Source of the DNA: Lentimicrobiaceae bacterium | GTDB taxonomy: Bacteria; Bacteroidota; Bacteroidia; Bacteroidales; F082 | Direction: 5' to 3' | Length of the DNA: 64,000 bases | Assembly (NCBI GenBank): GCA_015061315.1 | Contig: SUWV01000007.1 | Location: 1-64,000, forward strand | Part shown: in pieces, positions 17,444 through 26,371 of the stretch | Layout of the letters: each line of letters opens with the position of its first letter | Position numbering within the stretch: position 1 is the stretch's first letter | The notes under the pieces: generated by a model | Told to the model about the DNA's origin: nothing | The model's input: the letters and a program-made list of their open reading frames with translations, nothing else | Databases searched by the model: none | Translations under genes and position numbers: made by a program

Positions 17444-20400
17444 TCAAAGTTCCAAAGTCTCTCTCATGACTTTCAGCGCTTCTGCCACATTGGTGACAGC
17501 ATCTACATAAAGTATGTTTTTGCCGTTGAGTTCTTTTACCTTGCAGCGTCGTTGATGTGATGCGGCATATCTGATAATCTTCATGAAGGTGTCGGTCTGA
17601 TAATATTCCGACTCTTGATTTGAAACGAGATAAGCCGTCATGATTTTATTTTTCAGTGTTATCTTCTCGAAGCCTAAATCTCTTGCCAACCAACGTAGTC
17701 GCATGGTGTTGAGCAGATCTTCTGTCTGAGGAGGAATCTGTCCGAAACGGTCGGTGAGGTTGTTGGTAAATCGTATCAGTCCTTCTTCGTTTTGAATGTG
17801 GTCGAGTTCGGTGTAGAGGCTGATACGTTCAGCGGAAGAGTCGACATATTCGTAAGGTATTAATATCTCCAAGTCTGATTCGAAGACGCAGTCGCTCACG
17901 AATTTCTTGTCTTTGAGTTCGCCTTCGAAGATGTCTTTGAACTCAGTTTCTTTAAGTTCTAATATAGCTTCGTCCAATATTTTATGGTAAGTCTCGAAGC
18001 CTATGTCGTTAATGAATCCGCTCTGTTCTGCGCCGAGCAGGTTGCCTGCGCCTCTGATGTCCAAGTCGCGGAGAGCGATGTTAAAACCGCTGCCGAGATC
18101 GGAGAAGTCTTCGATGGCTCTAAGTCGTTTGCGAGCCTCGTCGGATAAGATGTTAAGCGGCGGCGCCAACAGATAACAGAAAGCCTTTTTGTTGGAACGT
18201 CCCACGCGACCTCGCAGCTGGTGAAGGTCGCTCAAACCAAAATTCTGCGCCTCATTGATAATGATGGTGTTGGCGTTAGGAATATCCAAGCCAGCCTCTA
18301 TGATTGTCGTCGATAGCAGTACATCGTATTTCTCGTCGATGAAGTCGAGCATGATTTGTTCCAACTTACTTCCCTCCATCTGTCCGTGAGCCACGCCGAC
18401 TCTCACGCCTGGAACGTAAGTAGTTATCATATCGCACACTTCCTGAATGTTTTGTACTCTGTTATGTACGAAGAAGACCTGTCCGTCGCGAGCCAGCTCA
18501 TATTGTATTGCATCGCGTATTATCTCAGGGTTGAAGGTGTGAAGCTCTGTCTCGACGGGCTGACGGTTTGGTGGAGCCGTCTTGATAATACTCATGTCGC
18601 GTGCGCCCATCATAGAGAATTGTAATGTCCTTGGTATAGGTGTGGCTGTGAGAGTTAAAGTGTCGACATTGGTTTGAAGTTGTTTCAGTTTTTCCTTTGC
18701 CGAGACGCCGAACTTTTGTTCCTCATCGATGATGAGCAGTCCTAAGTCCTTGAAAGAAACGTTTTTGCCTATGATGCTATGAGTTCCTATTATGATGTCG
18801 ATGCGTCCGTTCTTGACATCTTCAATAGTTTTCTTCTGTTCTTTGGCAGTCTTGAAACGGTTGATATAATCGATATTGACAGGGAATCCTTTGAGTCTTT
18901 TGCAGAATGTCTGGTAATGTTGCAGAGCCAGCACTGTTGTTGGCACGAGCACTGCCACCTGTTTGGAGTCGCAGACGGCTTTGAAGGCGGCGCGTATCGC
19001 TATCTCGGTCTTGCCGAAGCCTACGTCGCCGCATATCAGTCGGTCCATAGGCGTTTCCGATTCCATGTCGCGTTTCACATCTACTGTCGCTTTGAGTTGG
19101 TCGGCCGTGTCTTCATACATGAACGATGCCTCTAACTCTGTCTGAAGATAAGTGTCGGGCATGAACTGAAATCCTTTGCTGTTCTTGCGTTCGGCATATA
19201 ATTTTATGAGCTCGCGTGCTATGTCTTTGACGCGACTCTTTGTCTTCTCCTTAAGCTTATTCCAAGAGTTGGAGCCTAACTTGCTGAGCGTTGGCTGCGA
19301 ACCGTCTTTGCCGGAATATTTGGAGATACGATGTAAGGAGTGTATGCTGACATACAAAAGGTCGCCGTTCTGATAAATGAGACGCATCGCTTCCTGTTGC
19401 TTGCCGTTATTGTCGATGATTTCCAAACCATCGAAACGTCCTATGCCATAATTAATATGTGTGACGTAATCGCCGGGCTTTAAGTCGTATAGTTCTTTTA
19501 TCGTCAGAGCCTGACTCGAGGCGAAGCCTTCACGTAACCTAAATCTGTGATAACGTTCGAAAATCTGATGGTCGGTATAACAACAGATCTTCATGTCTCT
19601 GTCGATGAAGCCTGCCTGAATGGAATAGTTTACAGGAATGAAGTAATCATCGAAATCTGTATCGTCCTTTTGTCCTTTGTCTTTAGCCTTTTGCCTTTCA
19701 TCTTTTGGCTGCATGTCGTTCAAGATACTCTGGATACGTTCGAGTTGTTTCTTGCTTTCTGAGAAACAATAGACGGTATAACCTTCGGATTTTAAATTGT
19801 TAATATCTTTTAACAATAAGTCGAAATTCTTGTTGAAGGAAGGCTGTGGCGCAGTGTTAAAGACTATTGATGTTTCTTTGTCTTTGTTGATGAAATTGCC
19901 GAAAGATATTGTCTTGAAATTATCTAACTGCGTAATGATTTCATCACCTTTGGTAAATATAACCTCTGGATTTTCAATGTTATTAGAATCTTTTGAAGAA
20001 GACTGTAGCCTGTTAAAGACTTCGATAGCTTTCTCGTATTCGTTATTGATTTTTTCCTCGAGACAATGTCCTTCTTCAATCCATATTGTCGATTGTTTTT
20101 TTAGAAATTGAAGTATTGATTCTCTTTCGTATTCTTCGTTATAATCTTGAAGGTTAGGAATTAATATTATGTCTTTAAGTTTTTCTATCGACAGTTGATC
20201 GATGGGGTTGAAGCTTCTTATTGAATCTATTTCGTCGCCGAAGAACTCGATGCGATAGGGGTAGTCGTTGGAGAATGAGAATACGTCGACTATGCCTCCG
20301 CGTATTGCAAACTGTCCGGGTTCTACGACAAAATCGACGTGTTCAAAATTGAGCTCGACGAGATTGTCGGTGAGAGTGTCGATGGAAATGTTATCAGCAA

Positions 20401-20854
20401 CCGATAGTTTAAAGGTGTTGTTGCTCATTGTCTTGCGAGTGATGACTTTCTCGCTGAGCGCTTCTGGATATGTGACAACTATAGCTTTTCTGTCGCTCGA
20501 CGACAATCTTTGTAAGACTTCGGTTCTTGATAATATATAGGTGTTGTCGGCTTTCTCAGGTTCGTATGGTCTTTTGTATGAAGTAGGGTAGAAGAGGACG
20601 CGTTTTTTGCTGTAGTCGGCTTCTTTTTCTTCGTAATAATTCTCCAAGTCATTGTAAAAATACGCTGCTCTTTCCTTGTCGCTGCATATTATAAAGTTTT
20701 GCCCGCCTATAATGTCGGAAGTTGTAGCTACAATAAAAGCCTTAGACGAACCGATCAGTCCTAAACATGATACGTGTTTATTGTTAGTTATACTGTTGGC
20801 TAAATCGTTGATATTATGATTGTTGTGATATAATTTCTTTATTTTGTTTTTCAC
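17444..20854 (-). CDS. mfd: Transcription-repair coupling factor
   Basis: This 1136-residue protein removes stalled RNA polymerase and recruits UvrA. Domains in order are: the UvrB-like N-terminal region (to about 330); the CarD-like RNA polymerase interaction domain around GDYVTHINYGIGRFDG (about 465-525); an SF2 translocase with Walker A GDVGFGKTEIA (about residue 612) and DEEQ (about 709), then the LRGRVGRS motif; and a C-terminal TRCF domain. Residues about 379-396 (KDERQKAKDKGQK) form a charged linker encoded by an octamer array. A possible weak promoter is TAATTTCG at 20874-20881. Confidence 0.95.
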   Translation of the reverse strand: MKNKIKKLYHNNHNINDLANSITNNKHVSCLGLIGSSKAFIVATTSDIIGGQNFIICSDKERAAYFYNDLENYYEEKEADYSKKRVLFYPTSYKRPYEPEKADNTYILSRTEVLQRLSSSDRKAIVVTYPEALSEKVITRKTMSNNTFKLSVADNISIDTLTDNLVELNFEHVDFVVEPGQFAIRGGIVDVFSFSNDYPYRIEFFGDEIDSIRSFNPIDQLSIEKLKDIILIPNLQDYNEEYERESILQFLKKQSTIWIEEGHCLEEKINNEYEKAIEVFNRLQSSSKDSNNIENPEVIFTKGDEIITQLDNFKTISFGNFINKDKETSIVFNTAPQPSFNKNFDLLLKDINNLKSEGYTVYCFSESKKQLERIQSILNDMQPKDERQKAKDKGQKDDTDFDDYFIPVNYSIQAGFIDRDMKICCYTDHQIFERYHRFRLREGFASSQALTIKELYDLKPGDYVTHINYGIGRFDGLEIIDNNGKQQEAMRLIYQNGDLLYVSIHSLHRISKYSGKDGSQPTLSKLGSNSWNKLKEKTKSRVKDIARELIKLYAERKNSKGFQFMPDTYLQTELEASFMYEDTADQLKATVDVKRDMESETPMDRLICGDVGFGKTEIAIRAAFKAVCDSKQVAVLVPTTVLALQHYQTFCKRLKGFPVNIDYINRFKTAKEQKKTIEDVKNGRIDIIIGTHSIIGKNVSFKDLGLLIIDEEQKFGVSAKEKLKQLQTNVDTLTLTATPIPRTLQFSMMGARDMSIIKTAPPNRQPVETELHTFNPEIIRDAIQYELARDGQVFFVHNRVQNIQEVCDMITTYVPGVRVGVAHGQMEGSKLEQIMLDFIDEKYDVLLSTTIIEAGLDIPNANTIIINEAQNFGLSDLHQLRGRVGRSNKKAFCYLLAPPLNILSDEARKRLRAIEDFSDLGSGFNIALRDLDIRGAGNLLGAEQSGFINDIGFETYHKILDEAILELKETEFKDIFEGELKDKKFVSDCVFESDLEILIPYEYVDSSAERISLYTELDHIQNEEGLIRFTNNLTDRFGQIPPQTEDLLNTMRLRWLARDLGFEKITLKNKIMTAYLVSNQESEYYQTDTFMKIIRYAASHQRRCKVKELNGKNILYVDAVTNVAEALKVMRETLEL
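19664..19716. repeat. 8-bp tandem array inside mfd
   Basis: Units such as CGTCCTTT, TGTCCTTT, GTCTTTAG and CCTTTTGC encode a Lys/Gln/Asp-rich linker between the UvrB-like region and the RNA polymerase interaction domain. The position is consistent with an inter-domain loop that tolerates insertion. Confidence 0.6.
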
Positions 20855-20934
20855 GTCGTAAAAATTAAGTCTGCGAAATTACAGTTTTTTTTTAATAATA
20901 TTTAGTTCTTAAAATTTATTTAGAAAAAAATATA

Positions 20935-20942
20935 TATTTTTG
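20935..20942 (+). promoter_or_regulatory. -7 promoter element for the HAD phosphatase gene
   Basis: TATTTTTG, 37 bp before the ATG at 20980, in the divergent gap with mfd. Confidence 0.5.
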
Positions 20943-20979
20943 TGCTAAAGATAAAAAGATAATTAGAAAAATATTAAAG

Positions 20980-21627
20980 ATGAAGCGTAGGCTAGTTATA
21001 TTTGATTTAGACGGAACGTTGCTTTACACTTTAGAAGATTTGCTTAACAGTGTAAACTTTACTTTGGATTTATTTGATTATGAAACATGTACTCTTGAAG
21101 AAGTCTCTTCTTATGTCGGCAATGGCATAGAGCAATTGATGCGCAGGGCTCTCCCGACTAACATTTCTGAGAAGGAATTTGCATTGTGCCTCGCGTGTTT
21201 CAAGGATCATTATTCAAAACATTGTTGTGAGAAGACACGTCCATATCCAGGCATGATGGAACTTCTGCAGTTGTTAAAATCGAGGGATATTAAAGTAGGT
21301 GTCCTCTCGAATAAATATCAGGAGGCTGCGGAAGAAGTCTGCGAACATTATTTCGCCGGATTATACGACATCGTAGTAGGCGAGAGTGAACATTGCAGAA
21401 AGAAGCCTGCTCCCGATGGTATCAATATGATATGCGAAAAGTTAAATATCCCTAAAGATGAGACCTTGTTCTTCGGCGATTCAGAAGTCGATGTTAAGAC
21501 AGGCGATAACGCTGGAGTGTACTGTGTTTCGGTGCTGTGGGGATACCGCGATAGAGAGTTCCTGGCAAATAATGGAGCTCACGTATTCGTAAAAAATCCG
21601 TTAGACATTGCTGATATTATTGGTTAA
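20980..21627 (+). CDS. HAD-family phosphatase, phosphoglycolate phosphatase-like
   Basis: This 215-residue hydrolase has HAD motif I FDLDGTLL (D9, D11), motif II in VLSNK, motif III Lys in RKKPAPDG and motif IV in FFGDSEVD. An alpha-helical C1 cap lies between motifs I and II. This is the Gph/PGP subgroup, which removes phosphate from phosphoglycolate or other small phosphoesters; the exact substrate is not defined by sequence. It is a single gene with its own promoter and a strong downstream terminator. Confidence 0.85.
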   Translation: MKRRLVIFDLDGTLLYTLEDLLNSVNFTLDLFDYETCTLEEVSSYVGNGIEQLMRRALPTNISEKEFALCLACFKDHYSKHCCEKTRPYPGMMELLQLLKSRDIKVGVLSNKYQEAAEEVCEHYFAGLYDIVVGESEHCRKKPAPDGINMICEKLNIPKDETLFFGDSEVDVKTGDNAGVYCVSVLWGYRDREFLANNGAHVFVKNPLDIADIIG

Positions 21628-21635
21628 TACATACA

Positions 21636-21677
21636 TAAATAGAGATTGTTCTTGAGGAGCAGTCTCTTATTTTTTTG
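21636..21677 (+). terminator. Rho-independent terminator after the HAD gene
   Basis: An AT-rich stem (AAATAGAGATTG pairing with CAGTCTCTTATTT, one bulge) is followed by a run of seven T. Confidence 0.75.
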
Positions 21678-21733
21678 TCTTTAATAATGTGAATTTTATT
21701 TGAAAGCAGATGTTAAAAACGAGAAAAAAACAT

Positions 21734-21741
21734 TATATTTG
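21734..21741 (+). promoter_or_regulatory. -7 promoter element for the phosphate transporter operon
   Basis: TATATTTG, 28 bp before the ATG at 21770. Confidence 0.55.
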
Positions 21742-21769
21742 TCACACTAAAAATTAACTCTATTATTTT

Positions 21770-23992
21770 ATGGAAACATTTCTGCCTGTTGTAATTGCGT
21801 TTATCTTTATATTGGCAATTTTAGGTATCATAGCTGGCGTGAGTAACGACGCCACTAATTTCATGTCGGCTGCTGTGGGAACAAAGTCGGCTTCTTATAG
21901 AGCAGTAACAATCATCGCCGCTTTGGGTATCATCATAGGCTCTCTCATGAGTAACGGCATGATGGAAATAGCTCGCAATGGAGTGTTCTCTCCTCAACAT
22001 TTCTTCGCTAACGAAATTATCTACATCTATTTAGCGGTGATGATAGCTAACCTGATCTTGTTAGATGTCTTTAACACCTTGGGGCTTCCGACTTCAACAT
22101 CGGTCTCGCTTGTGTTTGAACTTCTCGGAGCAACGGTGGCTATAGCGATGATTAAGATGCACGATGGAACAGCTGGCGTTACCTTGGCTGAACTTATCAA
22201 TACAGACAAAGCCCTGACGATGGTAGTGGGTATCTTCCTCTCGGTGGCAATAGCCTTCATATTCGGTATCATAGTGCAATATATCACACGTCTCATCTTC
22301 TCTTTCAACTATCTCAAAAACCTTAAATGGAAGATTGGTATCTTCAGCGGAATAGCAACGACAGCCTTGATTTACTTTATGCTCATCAAAGGTATGAAAG
22401 GCGCAGCTTTTATCACTGATGATATGCACGCTTGGATAGATGCTCATACATGGATGCTATTAGGAATAAGTTTCGTCTTCTTTACCGTATTGATGCAGAT
22501 ACTTTATTTCCTTAAAGTCAATGTGTTGAAACTTGTCGTCCTTATCGGAACATTCGCGCTCGCCATGGCTTTCGCTGGCAACGACTTAGTCAACTTTATT
22601 GGCGTGCCTCTCGCAGGTCTAGATACATTTTTGGATGTGAGACACAGCAATGTGCCAATGGAATCGCTTTCTATGGGTTCACTTAATACCATGTCGGCTG
22701 CCAATACAATATATCTTGTAGCAGCAGGTCTTGTGATGGCAGTGACATTGCTTACGTCAAGAAAAGCTAAGATAGTGTTGCAGACTTCCCTCGATTTGTC
22801 TAAACAAAACGGCGGTAATGAGTCGTTCGGCTCGTCAGCTATAGCACGTAGCTTGGTGCGCTTTACAAATAATATGGTTACAAGCATCGATAACATCTTG
22901 CCAGCAAAATTAAAGTCATGGATAGAAAAACGTTTCGACAGTAGAGAGATGATACTCGAAGAAAACGCTTCATTCGACCTTATCAGAGGCGCTGTGAGTA
23001 TAGTGCTCGCTTCTATGCTTATAGCTCTCGGTACTTCGTTAAAACTTCCATTGTCAACGACATACGTTACATTTATGGTGACTATGGGTGCTTCTTTAGC
23101 TGACCGCGCCTGGTCGAGAGAGAGTGCTGTATACCGCGTCACGGGAATGTTCTCCGTCATCGGTGGCTGGTTCATAACAGCGATAGTGGCGTTCTTGATA
23201 TGCTTCGTGATAGCATTGTTGTTCTACTACGGCGGCATAGTGGCGATGATAGTGATGATAGCTCTTGCTGTTGTCATCATAATTAAAAACAGAGCAAAAA
23301 CAAATAAGAACAATGACACCGACGACTTGTTTGAACAAGCTCTTAATACCTCCGATCAAGAAGTTATCTATGAAACACTTATCCAGCATAATAAGGAAAG
23401 TATAAGCGAATTGCTTAATATCTCTAAAGATATATATAATGATGTCGTCAATGCTTTTATGAAGGAAGATATCAAGACTTTGAGAAAAGCGTCTAACGAC
23501 TGCCGTCTTGCCAAAGACAAGATGAAACAGCTGAAGAGAAAGGAAATCATTATCATGCGTCGTCTCGACGATAAGATGATCAACAAGAATACTTGGTTCC
23601 ATCTTTCTTATAACTGCATTGAGCAGATTCTGTACGCTTTGCGAAGAATATGTGATCCTTGTAAGGAATACGTCGATAACAGTTTCACTCCTTTGGATAA
23701 GAAGTATCTTCCAGAGGTCGAGATTCTTAAAGATAATGTGCTGTGGTCGTTGAGTGCGGCTGACAACACAATCCTTAATTCCGACTATAAAGATGTCGAA
23801 TATATTATGGAACAAATCACTGCGAGAGAGTCGGCGGTTATTGAGATGTCGCATGAACAGATGAATAGAATACAACACGACAGAGATAATATCGACCTCG
23901 CATTATTATACCTTAATATAATACAAGAGTCATCGGAGCTTGTCACCGAGATGCGCCATCTTTTACGTAGCGAAGCTAAAATGAATGAATAA
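21770..23992 (+). CDS. PiT-family phosphate transporter with C-terminal PhoU-like domain
   Basis: This 740-residue protein has two PiT repeats in a membrane domain of about ten helices (to about residue 510). The N-terminal repeat has GVSNDATNFMSA; internal signatures include FAGNDLVNFIGVPLAG near residue 268 and LPLSTTYVTFMVTMGAS near 427. Residues about 525-740 are helical and charged, like PhoU/DUF47 regulators, and are fused to the carrier. PiT proteins import phosphate with H+ or Na+. The fused PhoU part probably senses or gates transport; in many bacteria the two are separate neighbouring genes. The porin gene follows at 14 bp, suggesting a two-membrane phosphate route. Confidence 0.88.
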   Translation: METFLPVVIAFIFILAILGIIAGVSNDATNFMSAAVGTKSASYRAVTIIAALGIIIGSLMSNGMMEIARNGVFSPQHFFANEIIYIYLAVMIANLILLDVFNTLGLPTSTSVSLVFELLGATVAIAMIKMHDGTAGVTLAELINTDKALTMVVGIFLSVAIAFIFGIIVQYITRLIFSFNYLKNLKWKIGIFSGIATTALIYFMLIKGMKGAAFITDDMHAWIDAHTWMLLGISFVFFTVLMQILYFLKVNVLKLVVLIGTFALAMAFAGNDLVNFIGVPLAGLDTFLDVRHSNVPMESLSMGSLNTMSAANTIYLVAAGLVMAVTLLTSRKAKIVLQTSLDLSKQNGGNESFGSSAIARSLVRFTNNMVTSIDNILPAKLKSWIEKRFDSREMILEENASFDLIRGAVSIVLASMLIALGTSLKLPLSTTYVTFMVTMGASLADRAWSRESAVYRVTGMFSVIGGWFITAIVAFLICFVIALLFYYGGIVAMIVMIALAVVIIIKNRAKTNKNNDTDDLFEQALNTSDQEVIYETLIQHNKESISELLNISKDIYNDVVNAFMKEDIKTLRKASNDCRLAKDKMKQLKRKEIIIMRRLDDKMINKNTWFHLSYNCIEQILYALRRICDPCKEYVDNSFTPLDKKYLPEVEILKDNVLWSLSAADNTILNSDYKDVEYIMEQITARESAVIEMSHEQMNRIQHDRDNIDLALLYLNIIQESSELVTEMRHLLRSEAKMNE

Positions 23993-24006
23993 AAGATAAT
24001 GATTAT

Positions 24007-25074
24007 ATGAAAAAAATTACAAGAAAATTATTGCTTGCATTATGTGCATTCATGTTCCTCTCGAACATGGCAATTTCACAAGAACAAAAATCATTTACAA
24101 TCGACAAATTGTCGGTGGAAGGTAGAGTCGACTTCGACTATGAACATGGAAAAACTTCAACTTCTGGCATCGGCGGCAAGTTCTTTAACTTCGAGATGAA
24201 AGGTTCTTTTCTCAACGATTTCTCTTATCGTATCCGTCAGAGAATAGATATGCAAGGCTCGGGCTCAAAGACCGACTTTATGATCCTTTCTTATCATGCA
24301 CACAAAAACTGGTCATTCACAGCTGGTAAGATGCCTTTGGCTGTCGGCGGTTGGGAATATGACCTCCCTCCAATTGACGTGTATTTCGCATCGTTGTTTT
24401 GGAACAACTTCGCATGTTATGAGGTAGGTGCTCAGGTGGAATATCATAGCAACAATAAAAAACACGATATTATTTTCCAAGTCACTAACTCTACTTTTGC
24501 TCCAAATAAATTCTCTGGCATGTATGCCTACAACCTTATTTGGTACGGTAACGTTGGTCTTCTCAAGACAGCATATTCTATCAATATGATGGAACAGAAA
24601 AAAGGCGAATACATCAATTACATCTCTTTAGGTAATGACTTTGATTTTGGTAAGATGCACCTTGTTGTCGATTTCATTAACAGAGGCTTCTTTAATCAAA
24701 GCAATTTCCTCTTTGGAGATTTTTCTCTTATCGGAGAAGTGAAATATGCTTTTACCGATAAGTTTACTTTTATGGCAAAAGCAGGTTACGACAGAAACAA
24801 GCATACCTATTTAAAAGAGGTGGAAGAGAATGGAATTATGGTTCCACAGCCACAGGCTTACGACATGACTGTGACTCCAGGTGTTGAGTATACATTTGCA
24901 GGCTTAGGTTTTGAAGCTTATCCATATAAAGGAAACAAGAATGTGAGACTTCACGGATTCTTTGCTCTTAATGATTTAAATGAGCCAACTGATGATATGC
25001 TTAATCCAAATTCATCGAATCTTGAATTTCAATTTAACTTAGGTGTCACTTGGAGAATTAACTTTGCAAAATAA
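24007..25074 (+). CDS. Outer-membrane porin-like protein
   Basis: This 355-residue protein has a signal peptide (about residues 1-25, ending AISQ) and many amphipathic strands such as WSFTAGKMPLAVGGWEY and FTFMAKAGYDRNKHTY, and it ends in FQFNLGVTWRINFAK, an aromatic barrel terminus. The GK-P-VGGWEYD pattern resembles OprO/OprP phosphate-porin relatives in Bacteroidota. Its position directly after the PiT-PhoU gene supports a role in phosphate or anion uptake, but that is inferred from context. Confidence 0.72.
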   Translation: MKKITRKLLLALCAFMFLSNMAISQEQKSFTIDKLSVEGRVDFDYEHGKTSTSGIGGKFFNFEMKGSFLNDFSYRIRQRIDMQGSGSKTDFMILSYHAHKNWSFTAGKMPLAVGGWEYDLPPIDVYFASLFWNNFACYEVGAQVEYHSNNKKHDIIFQVTNSTFAPNKFSGMYAYNLIWYGNVGLLKTAYSINMMEQKKGEYINYISLGNDFDFGKMHLVVDFINRGFFNQSNFLFGDFSLIGEVKYAFTDKFTFMAKAGYDRNKHTYLKEVEENGIMVPQPQAYDMTVTPGVEYTFAGLGFEAYPYKGNKNVRLHGFFALNDLNEPTDDMLNPNSSNLEFQFNLGVTWRINFAK

Positions 25075-25096
25075 AAACAATTAAATATTTGAGAAA

Positions 25097-26239
25097 ATGA
25101 AAGGAATGAAATTTTTAACAAAACGTCGTATAGAAGCATTGATTTTCTTAATCATCTTCTTTGGCTTTTTTGGCTTTTTGGGACACAAGATGGAATTGCC
25201 CAACATGATGAACACCATTATGAATACAGCTTATAAGCTCTTGTTGGATACCGTCTTCTACATCATGGCTATCACAGTAATATCGGGAGCTTTGGGTAAC
25301 TTGCTCGTAGAATTTGGTGTTGTCAGATTGATAGAAGTCGTCCTTCGTCCTCTTATGAAGCCTCTATACAACCTCCCAGGTGTTGCTGCTCTCGGCGGCG
25401 TGATGACATTCTTATCAGATAATCCAGCCATCATCAGTCTTTCAAAAGACACTCACTTCGCACGTTATTTCAAGAAATACCAACTCATTTCATTGACAAA
25501 CTTCGGTACTGCATTCGGTATGGGTCTCGTCGTGATTATGTTCATGATGGGTAAAGGTTATCTTCCAGCTGCTTTGGTCGGTTTGCTCGGCGCTGTCATT
25601 GGAAGTATAATATCGACTCGTCTGATGCAGCATTTCATTCTGAAATCTAATCCTGAACTTGACGTTGAGATAAGTGATAAAGATGGTGATGAAGAAAAAA
25701 TATCTTTCAAGTCGGAAGGTAGTGCTTTCTTACGTTTCTTGAATGCAATCCTCGATGGTGGTAAGTCAGGCGTTGAGATAGGTCTCGCCATTATCCCTGG
25801 TGTTCTTATCATCTCGACTGTAGTTATGATGCTTACCTTTGGACCATCAGCTGATGGAAGTTATACAGGCGCTGCATACGAAGGAATAGCTTTGTTGCCA
25901 TATCTCGCTGGTAAGATAAATATCGTTTTTGAATGGTTGTTTGGTTTTGAGAATCCACAGTTGGTCTCATTCCCAATCACGGCTCTCGGTGCTGTAGGCG
26001 CAGCTCTCGGTTTGATTCCTCGTTTCATTCAAGAAGGTATCATCGACGGTAACGCTATCGCAGTGTTCACAGCTATGGGTATGTGCTGGAGCGGTTATCT
26101 CAGCACTCACACTGCAATGCTCGACTCTCTCGGCTTCCGTAGCCTCACATCAAAAGCTATCTTAGCCCATACCGTCGGAGGTCTCGTGGCAGGTGTCGCA
26201 GCACACTGGCTTTATGTTTTGTTAGCTTGGATATTTTAA
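25097..26239 (+). CDS. Nucleoside-recognition (Gate) domain membrane protein
   Basis: This 380-residue inner-membrane protein has two Gate-type halves. The first includes LSDNPAIISLSKD near residue 113; the second includes FTAMGMCWSGYLSTHTAML near 327. It resembles the SpmA/SpmB-like group of nucleoside-recognition proteins. The transported or sensed ligand is unknown, and despite the domain name nucleosides are not proven substrates. It lies 22 bp after the porin gene and probably shares its transcript. A 129-bp heptamer array follows the stop codon. Confidence 0.75.
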   Translation: MKGMKFLTKRRIEALIFLIIFFGFFGFLGHKMELPNMMNTIMNTAYKLLLDTVFYIMAITVISGALGNLLVEFGVVRLIEVVLRPLMKPLYNLPGVAALGGVMTFLSDNPAIISLSKDTHFARYFKKYQLISLTNFGTAFGMGLVVIMFMMGKGYLPAALVGLLGAVIGSIISTRLMQHFILKSNPELDVEISDKDGDEEKISFKSEGSAFLRFLNAILDGGKSGVEIGLAIIPGVLIISTVVMMLTFGPSADGSYTGAAYEGIALLPYLAGKINIVFEWLFGFENPQLVSFPITALGAVGAALGLIPRFIQEGIIDGNAIAVFTAMGMCWSGYLSTHTAMLDSLGFRSLTSKAILAHTVGGLVAGVAAHWLYVLLAWIF

Positions 26240-26240
26240 A

Positions 26241-26369
26241 TAATTGACAATTAACAATTAACAATTGACAATTGACAGTTGACAGTTGGTAGTCTCAATA
26301 TAATTGTAAATTGTACATCGTAAACTGTTAATTGTACATTGTAAACTGTTAATTGTAAACTGTAAACTA
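26241..26369. repeat. Double 7-bp tandem repeat between the Gate protein and the aldo/keto reductase
   Basis: One array (26247-26288) reads ACAATTA twice, ACAATTG twice, ACAGTTG twice. After an 11-base gap a second (26300-26369) reads TAAATTG, TACATCG, TAAACTG, TTAATTG, TACATTG, TAAACTG, TTAATTG, TAAACTG, TAAACTA. It fills almost the whole gap and ends two bases before the next ATG. It is the longest heptamer array in the window. Confidence 0.85.
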
Positions 26370-26371
26370 TT

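Noticed and set aside
22504-23175. Minus-strand open frame of 223 codons in the same gene
   Set aside because: Same reason; the composition fits the complement of membrane-helix codons.
23096-23878. Long minus-strand open frame of 260 codons inside the phosphate transporter gene
   Set aside because: It is antisense to a well-conserved PiT-PhoU reading frame, has no start context or family features, and reads as a shadow frame.
26241-26369. Possible CRISPR array in the heptamer repeats
   Set aside because: Units are only 7 bp with no spacers or conserved longer repeat, and no cas genes are present.
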